Source: Coriaria nepalensis
Taxonomy: Eukaryota > Streptophyta > Magnoliopsida > Cucurbitales > Coriariaceae
DNA length: 64,000 nucleotides
Direction: 5' to 3'
NCBI GenBank assembly: GCA_027186245.1
Contig: CP114485.1
Coordinates: 4,650,001-4,714,000 of the forward strand
Notes under the pieces: generated by a model
Told to the model about the DNA's origin: nothing
What the model saw: the letters and a program-made list of their open reading frames with translations, nothing else
Database searches by the model: none
Part shown: piece after piece, positions 1 to 12,305 of the stretch
How the letters are laid out: each line of letters begins with the position of its first letter
Position numbering within the stretch: the stretch's first letter is position 1
Translations under genes and position numbers: made by a program

Positions 1-50
1 CACTCCACAAATCGGAGAAAGACAAAAAGAGAGAAGGAGAGGAAGCATAC

Positions 51-824
51 CTGGCATTGCAACTGTGTTTTAACCACATCAAGCGGGGTGGTCACAACTG
101 CCGCCAATGCTCCGGCAGCAGCCCCGGCAGTAGCATGAACGACCCACTGCTCATCATTAACACTCTCAGGCGAAACCTCCATCAAACCCTTCTTAGCAGC
201 CTCATAAGTGGCAAAGTGAACAGCCACAAAAGGCGCATTCATCAAAACCGTAGTCTTATAAGATGCATAAAACGACCCAAAACCTTCTTCCTTCATAACC
301 CTCTTCACACAATCCCATACCCCTTTGTACGGACTATTACTCAACTGCAACCTCTGCTTCACCATATCCATAGGTGTGAGCACGGCATCACTCGCCACCG
401 TAGCAAACACGCCCGAAACAGCATGAACTGCAGAGTTATTCGGATTCCCAGTCGAGAAAGACTCCTTACAAATCTCGTACACCGAGAAGTACACGGCGTG
501 GGCAGGCCCCGCGCCAAGACCCATTGCTCCGATCCCACGGTATAGTCCAGCTACACCTTCTCTCTTGAGAATTGATTTTAGGGCTTGACGAACTCCTACC
601 GATTTGATGGGGCATGAGCCGAGAGCTTGCATATGGGTCTTGACGGTATCGACAGGGAACATGGCCATGTGCTCTACTGAACCGGCGATTGAACCGGCGA
701 CCATGTACTGCCAGAAGTGGAGGCCGTCGTGAGAAGAGACCATGATTTGGGGATGGAAATCGGGAGGGGAAGGCACGGGGCGGAAGTCTGGGTTTTGGAA
801 ATTGGCGGTTGATTCTGTGGCCAT
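51..824 (-). CDS. Mitoferrin-type mitochondrial carrier, first exon only (gene continues past the left edge)
   Basis: Codes for the first 258 residues of a mitochondrial carrier family protein, probably an inner-membrane iron importer (mitoferrin). The ATG at 824 opens an exon that stays in frame to a CAG|GT donor at 51/50. Three carrier signatures of the P-x-D/E-x-x-K/R type are seen: PVDTVK near residue 57, PMDMVK near 151 and PLDVVK near 247. The helix motifs GAGPAHAVYF and MNAPFVAVHF are typical of mitoferrins rather than of other carriers. The last part of the protein lies outside the window. By family knowledge the closest plant match is Arabidopsis MIT1 (At2g30160), recalled and not searched. 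The alternative is another carrier of the same subfamily, such as the S-adenosylmethionine carrier, but the GAGPAHA motif argues against it. Confidence 0.88.
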
Positions 825-2490
825 GAATCTAGGTTTGGAGGGAGAACAAAAATAATGAAGATTTGGGATTCAAAGCGAGATTCTGGATTAAAGTGGAATA
901 TCGGATAGGTTAAAGGTGGCTGACCGCCATAAATGTAAGTGTCGTAAGGGAGAGGAATGGAGTAGAATCTTCCAAGAAAACAGGAAGGCAGATGACGACG
1001 AGGACGACGACGAGGACAGAAAGACGTGGAGAGGTGAGATTTTGAGGGGGTTTCCAGTCAGGCCGAAGCAGGAGGAGAGGGAATTGGGGATAGAGATTAG
1101 TAAAGGATTCTTAGGGTTTCCTTCTCGAGATCAATGAAGATGGAACTTGACTCGGTATGATGATATTCGTCGTTGAAATTTGAGCAGGTTTTCGTTTTTG
1201 GACAATCCGACAGTGCCAACCGGAAGCCCACAGTGGGCACACTGGGCTGTTCGGTCCAAGTTTTTTGGGACATCCAAGAATCTCGGAAGAGAATCTTTTA
1301 CTTCACATTAAACATGTTCTAACTCGTACGATAAAATATTCAATGTATCGGATGATGGCTTCAAACAAGGAGCCAGTGTTAATATGACGAGCAAGATTGA
1401 AAATTCCCTAAATGATAAGACGATTGCTGACAACGCCCATGCCCCTTTCCCTGAGGTGTGGGCTTATCCCCCTTTATTATTATTTTTTTTGGTTCTTTTA
1501 TAAACAAGGTTTTTACTCAACACGGCAAAACACCTAAACTCTTCGACACTAACACCATTCTGTTCCTTCAGCTCGTGGTTTATTGTGTATAAACACTACG
1601 ATAATGCTTTTTAACAATAGCTCTTAAATTACAATCCAAGAGTTGAGAGAAAATAGGCTACATACGAGAACAAATCTGGATATAAAAATCGAAGGTACAT
1701 CAAGAATTCTTAAGTACAAGTATGATACTCGGGTAAATCTACCTTAAAATCGAAAAACACAAATTGATACTAAGGGTAATAATAACGTAATTGGTCAGAT
1801 TAATTTCACATCTACAAATCTTTTACAGTAGGATGAACTGAAAACTTTCCATAGCAGATGTTCAACAGCAACAAATGAAGGGGGTGAGAGTTGTTGACCC
1901 CTAGGGGCGATGAACATGATGAAAGGAAGAATGAGCTTAGATAGAAGATTTTTGTGCAGCCTATGCTAAGAATGTCCAGACAGCATCAAGAAAATTACGT
2001 CTTTTCAACACAACTTTTTCCATCACTTGCTAAAATGAGAGAGGGGAGAGGGGGGGAATCAAAAAGCAGAAAAAGAAGATACAAGATTGTTAACAATGTC
2101 AAATAATTAGATCATGATGCAGAACCACGATACATGCAATGAAAAACAGCCACATGTAAGATTTTCAGATGATGACAGGGATGATTAAAAGTTCAGCACT
2201 CACCTGAAAACATCAACCTACCTTAGCAGCAAGCAATTTGGAGAATATCCACTTGCCTCTATAAAAACATTCACACAACCAAATCAAAATACTGAGCCTA
2301 GTAATAATTAAAAAAACCCCTCCAGGCAACGGTTTAGATAAAAAGGAGCAAAGAGGTCATGCTCAGAGTAAGTGAACAACCTACCTCTTTGGTCTCCAGT
2401 TCAAGAATTCCGTGAATCATAGGAACATAACATAAATCCCTCAGACCACAATTTTCCCATTATATATAATCCTTTATGCCAAAATTCTTG
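825..2490. other. Intergenic: promoter of the carrier gene and 3' region of the TAF15b-like gene
   Basis: No convincing coding sequence. The half next to 824 is the 5' side of the minus-strand carrier. The half next to 2490 must hold the 3' UTR of the minus-strand TAF15b-like gene. An open stretch at 916-1137 is rich in GAC/GAG codons and shows no recognisable domain, so it is not called. Confidence 0.6.
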
Positions 2491-5317
2491 TTAATAGGGC
2501 CGCGAGCGGTTTCCGCCGTGCTGGTGTCTATCTGGTCCACCATCTCTATAGTTATCTCTGCGCCTGTCTCCTCCACCACTACCGTAACCCCCTCTACCAC
2601 CACTGAAACAATGGAAAAACCATCAATCATATAGAACTACCAACTACAGCAAGTTTTCCTAGAGGTTCTCCAGACAAGATTCTAATCAGTGGTTTATGTG
2701 GAACCAACTATTTTATGGTACCAACTGGTTTCTGCTACATAGATTCTCTTTGCTATGTGGAATCAACGACATTATCTCATTGAAAAATACTGATAGTTAA
2801 GAAGAAGAATATTGATAGGTGACATTTTCATTTTCCTACGAATATGCTAATCTCTTGTAATCTCTTTTTAGAATTACTACAACAAGGCTCTTGCACCCCA
2901 CACAACAGAATAGAGGAAGGTTGAAGCCAAACATTTCCTATCCGACTACTAAGTCATGACATGTTCAACTTAATGCGAGGAAGAAACTATATAAATCAAC
3001 CGCTATTTATGAATAATTCTAGCGAACTATTGGAAAAAGAAATACCCTTGGTTATGAGCCGGAGCCTTAGGTGCAGTCTTCTCTGCCATTGCAACACTGA
3101 TCTTATAACCTCTCATATCATAATCTGGAAGAAAAAAAAGAAGAAAAAAAAGTGTTAATTATTATACAAAGACACAGCAGACTTGTACTAAACTGAGAAA
3201 CATGATTCAGTAAGTACTGTTATAAAAGCTTCCGGCTGAGTGTGCAGCCTGAGGATCTTCATATGACAAAACTGCATCGCCTTTATTATTTCCATTCTCA
3301 TCTGTGTAAATTTTGATGTTCCACGGCCATTGATCCTTGTAGCCCCGTTTCTGCTTGATTCTTCCAACCTTCAAAGTAGGAAAAAGACTTAAAAAGATAT
3401 AATCTAGGCTTCAAGGAAAAGATCATAATAATAAACAGAGGGCAAAATATTTGAGTCCCTGAATAACCAATTGGAGTAACTTGAGAATAGAAAACAGTAC
3501 CAACCAGCCCAACCCCCAAGTAGATAAAGATGGTAAGTATAATAGATCACATAAAGTTAACAGTGAAACTGGTCTTGCTTTTTCTGAGGAGATTGTTCCA
3601 CTATTTCTATTTATAACAAAAAATATTAATATAATATTTTAGATCAGAAACAAAAGTTGGATCTCATTGACTGAACTCACGTTAAAAAAAAAAACATATC
3701 ATACGCAGAAACATTAATAATAACCATGTTCATGCTGAAACGATACTCTGCGTATGGATATCAACAAAAATATAAAGACAGTATAAAAATAAAAATGAGG
3801 ACTGACACAAATGTAAGTCAAAGTGTAAAATTTAAGAGTAATATCAGATGCATAGAGCTCATAAGATAATGTGTATATACTTGGCCAATGCCTCCAAAGA
3901 GTTCCCTTAGTTCTTCAGTGGTCACATCTGGCGGCAGATTTGATATGTAGATTCTTGAGTTGTCACAAAAATCTCCACAGTTATCATCACATTGTTTTAT
4001 CTTTGCTTGAGGATCTGCATCCGCATTCCCATAGCCACCTCTCCCACCAGAACCATACCCACCACTCCGTGAATCATCATGACCCCCCTTGGGGCCAGAA
4101 TCAGATGGAGGATAAGAAGTTGGTCCACCAGTATAGCTTGTAGGATGTGGAGCTTCATCCCGACCATAGGAGTTATAACTAGATGGATGAGCTCCTCCAC
4201 CACCACCATAAGATGGAGGGACAGGTGGAGGAACCTGATTATAGCCACCATCATCTCTTCCCTGGTTGCTACCATAAGAATTTCCTCTATTGCTTCCACC
4301 ACTCCTACCACCATCATAATTTCCACTTCTACCACCGTCAAAGTTGTTGCCACCTCTACCCCCTCGATTACCATCATAACCCCCACCACTTCTACCTCTA
4401 TTATAACCACCACTTCCACCTCGGTTTCCGCCACCATGATCACCACCACCACCTCCGGCAGGAGATGGTGCACCACACTTGTTACACTCTACTCTTCTTG
4501 CAAAATTCAAATTTCCACAGCTACATGACAGTATCATCACAGTTTAACTACCAAAACACAAGTAATCGACAAAAGAAAAGGAAGGAGAAAGGCCCTGCAA
4601 GCTGCAGTCTTTAACTTTTATATGCGAAGTTATAAAATCCACCGAAAGTCCTAACAAATCAACAAGGAAAGCCCATCTCTTGGACGATAAAAGAACCTTC
4701 CTCCAATTACAATGATAAAAAAGGAGAAGAAACAGTAAACTCTAGAAAATAAAGATTAATTTAAGTAACCTTGGGTTAGGGCAAAGCCAATCACCATCTC
4801 TTCCACTGCCACCACGGCCTCCGCCACCTCCTCCACCACCACGTCCACCGCCACGATCTCCACCTTGATATCCTCCAGGACCTCCACCACCTCCTCCCCC
4901 TCCTAAAAGCAAGATCAGATCAAATTGAGTATGAGAAAGAACACTATAGAATTAAATCCAACAACACGACGTGCATATCCAAGATCAAATAAAGAAAATG
5001 AAAGAAACAGTACCTCGACCGCCATAACCTCCACTACCACCACCACCACCACCACGGCCTCCACCATTGTATCCGACATCGCCTCCTCTTCCTCCATAGC
5101 CTCCGCCACCGCCCCCGCCATATCCACCAGAGCCACCACTTCCTCCATATCCTCCACCTCCGTAACCACCACTACTACCTCCGCCTCTTCCTCCATAACC
5201 TCCCCCTCCCACATCTCCACCACCAACATATCCTCCAGCTCCGCCGTATCCTCCACTAGCTCCACCTCCGTAAGTCGGAGGAGCAGCGTCCCCTCCTCGA
5301 CCGTACATCCGAGACAT
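2491..5317 (-). CDS. TAF15B: TAF15b-like RNA-binding protein (Gly-rich, RanBP2 zinc finger, RRM)
   Basis: Six coding exons on the minus strand: 5317-5014, 4902-4770, 4520-3881, 3368-3218, 3124-3046 and 2602-2491. All junctions are GT-AG and stay in frame, giving about 472 residues. The order is a long Gly/Tyr-rich low-complexity N-terminus, a RanBP2-type zinc finger (DGDWLCPNPSCGNLNF, split by an intron, with CNKC completing the four cysteines), a second Gly/Pro-rich linker, an RRM (RIYISNLPPDV, then the YKISVA strand), and an RGG-like tail ending RSRPY. This is the FET-like architecture of plant TAF15b, a nuclear protein linked to TFIID and RNA metabolism, and in Arabidopsis to flowering and immunity transcripts. 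The low-complexity region suggests phase-separation ability (inference). The long open frames on the opposite strand are shadows of its triplet-rich sequence. Confidence 0.93.
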
Positions 5318-6583
5318 GGCTTACGGCCTGTTAGGGCTTTTGCTTTCGCAACTTCGTTTTCAGAGAAAACCAGATTAGGGTGCGAGTAACTCAGGACTAT
5401 CTAGCTCTATGCAGCCGGCCTACACAAGTGATGTGTATCCATGATTTTCCCTTTTTACTTTTTCTAGAAAGAGCGTTGCGTTCGGCGCCATATGGCGGCC
5501 CTTAATGTAGAATGGGCCACCTTTGGGAGATTTTGTATAGCAAGCCCAACTCTAACTCATGGGGTCCATCATAAGACATGGCCCGTTTTGCTAGATACTT
5601 GCGAGGTTAAATTATTGTTTTAATATTTTTAAAATATTATATTTTAGTTCTTTGAATTATATTATAAATATAAAATTTAAAAATGACATACGAAAATAAA
5701 AATATTTTATATCATCAAAATAATATTAATATACATAAAATTAATTCTTAATTTTAATTAAATAATATTTTTCTATCTTATCATTTTTCATTTTTTATAA
5801 CTTTAAATCTCAATAACAACTACATTAACAATCATTTTAATAATATCATTAATATTTTTGATGTGTTATGTATTAATTTTAATATTTATAAAATTTTAAA
5901 AATTAAGATTAAACCATTTAAAGATTTAGGGATAAAAATATTATATATATATATATATATGATGACATCATAATTATTTTACCAATTAAAATATAAAATC
6001 TTATACTTGTACTTGTGCCGGGGGTGTGCCGGATTTGCAGCATTCTCCGTCTTGATAGACAAGTTTCTTCATAAACATGATTGAGTTCATTTTTAAAATA
6101 GTTGTGTTTGGTAGCTCGTTATATTCGTACACACAAGTTTTTCAGGTTATGACTTGGGGAATCTACTTTTCCGGTGATTTTTTCTGTATTATTTCAACAT
6201 AATTTTTATAGTTTTTGTTCTTTTGTCTTGACAATATTATCATCAATGAATTAACAGAAATTTTATGAATACTTTCACTGTGAAACCTCTTCAAGTAGCT
6301 TCTTATTAGATTGGAAGATAACAAGTCGTCAATGTCGTCGTCATTCATTAGCTACCCGCTTTAACACGGAACTACATGTCGTTTTGAGAGAGAGAGAGAG
6401 ACTAGTGGTGGCGGGTTTGAGAGCGCACATCTGGAAGACTGGAACTACCACCACTGTCCTTTTCAGACTATTTCACAAAGCTCTTATCTTCAGTTCCGAT
6501 TTTCCATGCAAAAATGGCGGAAGAGAAACTTTAGAACAAACCTCTTACAGTTATTGTCCAAAAAAGCTTTTATCTTTACATCC
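5318..6583. other. Divergent promoter region between TAF15b-like and GILT genes
   Basis: The two genes are transcribed away from each other, so both promoters and 5' UTRs lie here. The stretch 5600-6000 is extremely AT-rich and contains an (AT)n run at about 5942-5960. A GA run sits at 6388-6400, in the likely GILT leader. No gene is seen. Confidence 0.6.
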
Positions 6584-7723
6584 ATGGCTTCTCCTCCCTC
6601 AAAATTAACGGTCTTCTCATTTCTCTTTTCCCTCCTCTTATTCACCTTCTTCTTTCCACGATCTTCTTCAAATTCGATAAATTTCCATTCCCATTCTGGG
6701 AAGAAAATCTCCGTCGGCCTGTATTACGAATCTCTCTGCCCCTACAGTGCTAATTTCATCGTCAATTACTTGGCTAAGCTCGTCGAAGATGATGATCTAA
6801 TCTCCATCGTCGATCTCAAGCTTGTTCCTTGGGGAAATGCGAAACTCAAATCCAACGCCACCTTCGTTTGTCAGGTACTCCATCTAAACCCTAATCCCCT
6901 TTCATACAGACTAACTATTTTCCGCTGGTTTTCATATTTAGGGATTTTTTTTTTGTTCGCATGTTCCTCTGATTGAATGCAGCATGGTCCATCTGAATGT
7001 TTACTAAACACTATAGAAGCCTGTGCCATTAGCGCTTGGCCCCAACTGGTAATTCCCTCATTGCTAAATGCTAATCAACTCGTTGATAATCAAAGTGTTT
7101 GACAAAATGTATAAATGCAGAGTGAGCATTTTCCAGTAATATATTGCATTGAGGAACTGGCAGCCAAGGGCATGTACTTAGAGTGGGAATCCTGTTTTGA
7201 TGAACTGGGATTAGATTCCAAACTCATTCACCATTGCTATGCTAGTGGATATGGGAAAGAGGTCACTTCACTCTTCCCGTAATATGTCTTCAAATTCTAT
7301 AACTCACTTGTCTTGCTTATTAGCTTAGACATGTGTTTGTGTTGTTGATACTGCAGCTTGAACTAGAGCATGCAACTAATACCAATAACCTTGATCCTCC
7401 TCACCAATACGTGCCTTGGGTTGTTGTAGATGGAACCCCACTTTATGAGGTTTTGTCAACTCTTACTCTTCGGTCTTGATTCATGTTTATGATTACTATT
7501 AGTTCATCGCTTGATGTTGTTTCGATATAGCTCGTGACATGGTCGGTACATGTCTCATGCGTTTTAGGATTACGAAAACTTTGTAAGCTACATATGCAAG
7601 GCATACAAGGGCAGTAGAGTGCCAAAAGCTTGCAGCCAATCAATACTATATCCCTTGCTGCTACCGACTCGATTACCATTGATCATCAAGTTAGCTACAA
7701 GGACAAATTTTCTGCAGGAATGA
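6584..7723 (+). CDS. GILT-family thiol reductase (secreted or vacuolar)
   Basis: Five exons: 6584-6874, 6983-7048, 7121-7261, 7357-7449 and 7568-7723, all GT-AG and all phase 0, giving about 248 residues. The chosen ATG opens a hydrophobic signal peptide (residues 1 to about 30). An in-frame ATG at 6506 would add 26 basic residues and spoil it. The GILT signature CQHGx2ECx2Nx4C is complete (Cys96 to Cys111, across the first intron). The thioredoxin-like site reads C-P-Y-S at residues 52-55, so the second active cysteine is serine here. Family members reduce disulfides in lysosomes or vacuoles, or act as secreted proteins. The plant relative is OSH1. A CxxS site would favour isomerase or mixed-disulfide chemistry over net reduction (inference). 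Confidence 0.9.
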
Positions 7724-8754
7724 GATCAGCCATATAATCATGGATGCAGCGCTGTAATTAAAAGTTATTTTTTTCTTTTTCTTTTTCAATGGTGTAAACA
7801 GTTCACACAACCCCTTGGGGCTCCCCTTTTATTACGATGCAATGATCTGAAACTGAAAGTAAATTTCTTTACCTGGTACAGAGTTATTTTCCTACTACAG
7901 ATTTGGGCAATAACCTCTTCACATGCTAGTATAAAAGTATCTTTGCCCAGAGGCAGAGTGCATCTGGACTAAAAAAAGAACTAAAAAACTAGAAACAAAA
8001 ACAAAACCCCTATACAAATCTGTCCGAAAGTGAGGTAACATGCTTCAATCTGACAAGTGTAAAGATTCGTGAATATGGGGGAATAGATGCCATAAGTCAT
8101 ACTCATCAACTATAGAGCCTCACTACTGTTTAGTATGTTTTAATTTAAGGGTTAATGAACTTTTTATTATAAATTATCGGGTTTTGCTAATTTTTTTAAT
8201 TTATATGTAATTTAAATCAGATTTTTTAATTTCTCCGATCATTTTTCTATCAAATGACTACGGCATATTGAAATTACATGTCACGTCATTTTTTGTCAAA
8301 TGGCTAACGTGATACGTTGAAATTGTATGCCACGGTCATTAAATTTTTTATTTATTATTATTTCATTCTTATTATTTTATTATTTATACATTTCTCCTTT
8401 ATTCATTTTTTTTTCTTTTGTACTTCATTTTTTTTTAAGAAATGAAAAAATAGGGGCAAAAAAAATGAAAGCCGAACCGGATCTTTGTGAAAAATCGGAT
8501 CAAAATAATCTAGACTTTTTGTGAGAAAAATCGATCGAAATAATCTAATTACTGTAGTAAGCGTCCAAATTGAATCAATTCATTGTGAGAAATTCGATCC
8601 GATCGATCCAATCATTCATAATAAATGAAATCCGGTCAATCCGGTTCTTCTTCGCAAAGAACCGATCTTATTGATCCAATTTATCTTCCTCATTCTAAAT
8701 ATAAAAAAAAAAAAATGGAGCCAGACCTCCATTTATATGAGTACAAGGGCAAGT
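7724..8754. other. GILT 3' region and AT-rich spacer
   Basis: The GILT 3' UTR probably ends within a few hundred bases. The rest is AT-rich. The stretch 8460-8700 has several imperfect copies of a motif built on GATCGATC or AACCGATC-type words, and reads like decayed repeat DNA. No gene is seen. Confidence 0.5.
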
Positions 8755-8970
8755 ACACAGAGAATAAGCAAGACGAGTGAGTTGTAGAATTTGAGGCCAG
8801 CTTAGGGGGAAAAGAGAAGTGACCTCTTTCGTCAATGCCCTTGTATGCAATATATTACTGGAAAATGCTCTCTGGAAACCCTTTGATTATCAACGAGTTG
8901 ATTAGCATTTATCAATGAGGGGATTACCAGTTGGGGTCAAGTGCTAATGGCACTGGCTTCTATAGTCAGA
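8755..8970 (-). pseudogene. Inverted partial copy of the GILT gene (exon 2 to intron 3)
   Basis: The reverse complement of this stretch aligns base by base with the GILT gene from about 7010 to 7150 (end of exon 2, intron 2, start of exon 3). It then jumps to about 7252-7325 (end of exon 3 and start of intron 3). About 100 bases of exon 3 and about 20 bases of intron 2 are missing. Introns are retained, so the copy arose from DNA and not from a processed mRNA. Scattered substitutions show it is not recent. It cannot be translated. Confidence 0.8.
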
Positions 8971-9648
8971 GAGAGAGAAAGACAGAGAGATGGCCGGGGG
9001 ATGCACGGGCGGAGTCAGGTGGGGGCAGCAGCCCCTACTTGGCTCCTTTGGAAAAAGTAGAGTATATGATTTTTTTCTCTAAGAATTTTTAAAATATCAG
9101 GGTTCAAATAAAAAAAATTTAAATGTTATGGGTAAATATTTTTTTTTTTCTTTTCTCACTTCCCTTCTTCCTCTTCATTAACCACGACACCCACAGCTCC
9201 ATGCCTCCACAAGCACTTCGATACTTCATATTCTTCTTCACCGTAACCCACTCTGTTCGCTGAATCTCTTCTTCTTCTTCCATCTTTTGGTGGACCGACG
9301 CCATAGCCATTCTGAGCGTTCTCCATGGTGAATCACAGAATCAATTATCAGTACCCTAATTTTTTGCCCTTTTGTTTGCTCCACTGCCACTGCCACTTGG
9401 TTGCCGCCGCCAGCTTGTTGTGTTGAATCAAAGACTCACGGTCTTTTTGCCTGGATAACAGTCGCCGACAACCCAAGATGCCAACTTTCAGTCTCCACTA
9501 TTTTCTCTCTTTCTCTCTTTCTCACTGCCAGTAACTTCTCTCTTTTATTCAATTGCAAATTTAATATTTTCAATTATCTTGGGATCATGGCTCATGGGAT
9601 GGCAATTATACAAATTGCAATTCAATTTTTGTTTTATTCAATTGTAGT
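8971..9648. repeat. Probable transposon-derived filler between GILT fragments
   Basis: Contains a phrase around 9001-9050 (cgggcggagtcaggtgg, then ccctacttggctcc) of a kind often met in plant dispersed repeats. A homopolymer-rich segment at 9100-9160 follows. No coding domain is recognised in the open frames at 9119-9310 or 9401-9733. It lies between two rearranged pieces of the GILT gene, so it may belong to the element or event that moved them. Confidence 0.3.
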
Positions 9649-9718
9649 TTGCTACAATGACAAATTTTCTGCAGGAATGAGATCAGCCATAATAATAAGA
9701 TCATGGATGCAGCAGGTA
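9649..9718 (+). pseudogene. Direct-orientation fragment of the GILT 3' end
   Basis: Matches the end of the last GILT exon and the start of its 3' UTR (about 7690-7750), including the shared string gacaaattttctgcaggaat and the following gagatcagccat. It is in the same orientation as the parent gene, while the fragment at 8755-8970 is inverted. Confidence 0.75.
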
Positions 9719-10039
9719 ATCGACGTGGCATGACCACGTCAGTCAGTTATTCTGAACTTGTGAGTTTGTCATGTTATTGTTTACAAGACAGCAAATACCT
9801 CAAAATCACGACCACGAGTTTCTCCTGCTGTTGAAAAAAAGTAGTAGAGATTGATTGCAGTGCTAAAAAAAATTTTACAAAGAAGGAGAGAATTAAGTTT
9901 GATCATATGACGTCACTATGTGGGTCGGGAAATCTATGCAGCCGGATATGTTGTCGGAGACCATTACTACAAGTTGTCGACGAGTTGGACGGGACAGGGT
10001 GTGGGACCTTCATTAATTAATTTGACTTTTGTGCTAACG

Positions 10040-10064
10040 AATATATATATATATATATATATAT
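10040..10064. repeat. (AT)n microsatellite
   Basis: Uninterrupted run of about 12 AT units. Confidence 0.95.
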
Positions 10065-10836
10065 TACATCCCGCCTTCTTTCTAGTTTCCAGTTAAAGCT
10101 TGATTAAGTAAAACATAAACAATATTTGGCATTTCACAAGCATACGTTTGACACTGTGCGTGAACAGTAAGAAGAGAGGTAGAAACTCCGACGACAAGAC
10201 TGGTCGAAGAGGATCGAGTGATGCTAATGAAACGACAATTTAAGACCATGAATCGCACGAATTAGTGACCACGACCCAATGGTCAATTAGATAGACCTTC
10301 TCTTTCTCCAATTTTGTTTCCTTCGCACATCACATCATGAATCTGCTACTGTATAGGAGTACTCATAAACTCTCCTACGTAAGCTGAGAGAGAGTTCTTT
10401 TTGTTTCAAGGAAAAAGAAGGAAGAGAAGAAGGAAATTGATACAATAATGAGTGAGTGAGTGGGATCCATATTATCTGATCCGTAATATGGGTCTCACTG
10501 ATTGTATTTTATGTTTGTGAAGTGATGGACATGGTCTAATTTGTGTTGTCTGTTAGTGAGTTTTCCTTTTTTTGGTGGTTTATAACTTTTTTATATAACA
10601 TGATAATAAAAGTGAATTTAGTTTTTATTTTATTATTTTTATATATTAATGTAATAATATCTTAATTATTTATTTTGATATAGAAATTAAAAAAATGTCA
10701 TGATATAATAATAAGCTTTATTTTACTATTTCCCTCTCCCTTTTTTTAAATATTTGTGACTTGTCTATCTTTTTTTCTCTAAATATTGATGAATGAAAAT
10801 AGTCATTCACACCCAATTTGAATCAGAAATTTAAAA

Positions 10837-10930
10837 ATCGATATTCGAACTGAATATATGAAATATTAATTTGGAATCTAGAGATCGATATTCGATCTAA
10901 TATAAAATTTAGAGACCGATATTCGATTGG
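10837..10930. repeat. Three degenerate copies of a CGATATTCGA motif
   Basis: The word (A/C)(T/C)CGATATTCGA occurs at about 10837, 10884 and 10915, each followed by AT-rich sequence. The next 300 bases contain further related phrases (accgagtt, tctcacataatt) in repeated form. Probably part of an old dispersed repeat. Confidence 0.4.
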
Positions 10931-12305
10931 TAGTTCCCAGTCCAAACTAAGTTCCCGATCTGAAATCCGAAATGAGATCAAGTTTTCGGTTCAAACCGAG
11001 TTTTTGATTCAGAATTCTAAGTCTAGACCGAGTTCTTGAGTTGTAGACATGTTGGTCTGTCTCAGACCGAGTTTTCAAGTTTCTGAAAGGTCGAAGTGTA
11101 TGTTAGACTGATGTTTCACATAATTCGAATCAAATGGTCGAAAGGCATCTCAGACTGCTGTCTCACATAATTAGAGTCCTTCGAACCGTTGAAGGGTCTC
11201 ACATGATATCGGGCCATATCGATATGTGATCTCGGCCTGAGACTACAAACCAAAAACTCAATCATCTTTCTATTTTTCTGTCTTTTTTAGTTTGAGAAGA
11301 AATAAAAAAATATTTAGAAAGAAAAATGAAGAACTCAGTTTCGGAAGGAAGAAAAATGAAGAACTTAGTTTGAAAATAAAAAAATTAAACTTGATGTAAG
11401 AAAAGTAAAATATCTCGATCCGATAAAGGAGCTCGGTCTGTAAATAAATAAATGGAAGAATAAAATAATGACTGTGATAACAAAATACAATAAGTCGTAA
11501 TTACTTAACAAGATAAAGAAAGAAAAAAAAAATCCAAAACAGTGCAAGGAAATTTGGCTACAACCCATCGTTTTCAAAGCGGTCATATAAATATTATATT
11601 TAATATCAATCACTACAGTATCTAGGGTTTCAAATCTATGATTTCAGTTCCAAAGTAAACAGGAAATACTCTTCAGTAATGGAACCACGTAAGCCTTTAT
11701 ACATACATACACATACATGTATAGATTGTGTCTGGACCAACAGCCAACAGTATTCTATCTTAGACATGCATGTCATGATAACAAAAATAGATGCTTGATA
11801 TCTCTCAACCATTCATGTTAGTTGCGAAATAAGGTAAAATGTATAACGTATAACAAAAATTTCGAACTGTTGATTCCGAAGCTTAGTGCTGCTTATTGGT
11901 ATTGATGGAGTAGGGCTTAGTTAACCATAGATGTAACATTTCGCTTAAAACATATCGAAGAAGAAGAAGAAGGAGGATTAAATACATACTCAAGTTTTAA
12001 GTTTTAATCCATTTGGATTTGTTGAGTAATTCACTTTTAAAATGCATATACGCTGGTTAGATCTATGTCACATACGTATGAAAGGAAACAGGAAAGTACG
12101 GTTAAACAGATGAGCCAACTGATCTAAGATCATGATTTATCAAAGAAATTATGCCCAGATGATAATATCATATCAATTAATTAGTTTATAATTTCGTATT
12201 CAGCTAGGATTGACGAAATATACTGTTAACTCATACTAATCACAATTACAATCAATTAATAATTAAGACGTTTGGAATAAACAAACACCAGCAGCTAGCA
12301 GTTAG

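Larger units (their letters stand above)
9719..12305. other. Intergenic, no gene seen
   Basis: About 2.6 kb without a recognisable coding region. It holds an (AT)n microsatellite at 10040-10064, a near-perfect hairpin at 10459-10499, degenerate repeats at 10837-11230, and on the right the 3' side of the minus-strand LSH gene. Confidence 0.6.

Noticed and set aside
916..1137. 73-codon open frame rich in Asp/Glu/Arg
   Set aside because: Low complexity, no ATG, located in the carrier promoter, no recognisable domain.
3871..4614. Several long open frames opposite the TAF15b-like exon 3 and exon 1, on the plus strand and in other frames
   Set aside because: They are shadows of GGT/GGA-rich glycine codons, with Ser/Thr/His-only composition, no domains, and no splice logic of their own.
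6506..6583. Upstream in-frame ATG of the GILT gene as the true start
   Set aside because: It places 26 basic residues before a clear signal peptide.
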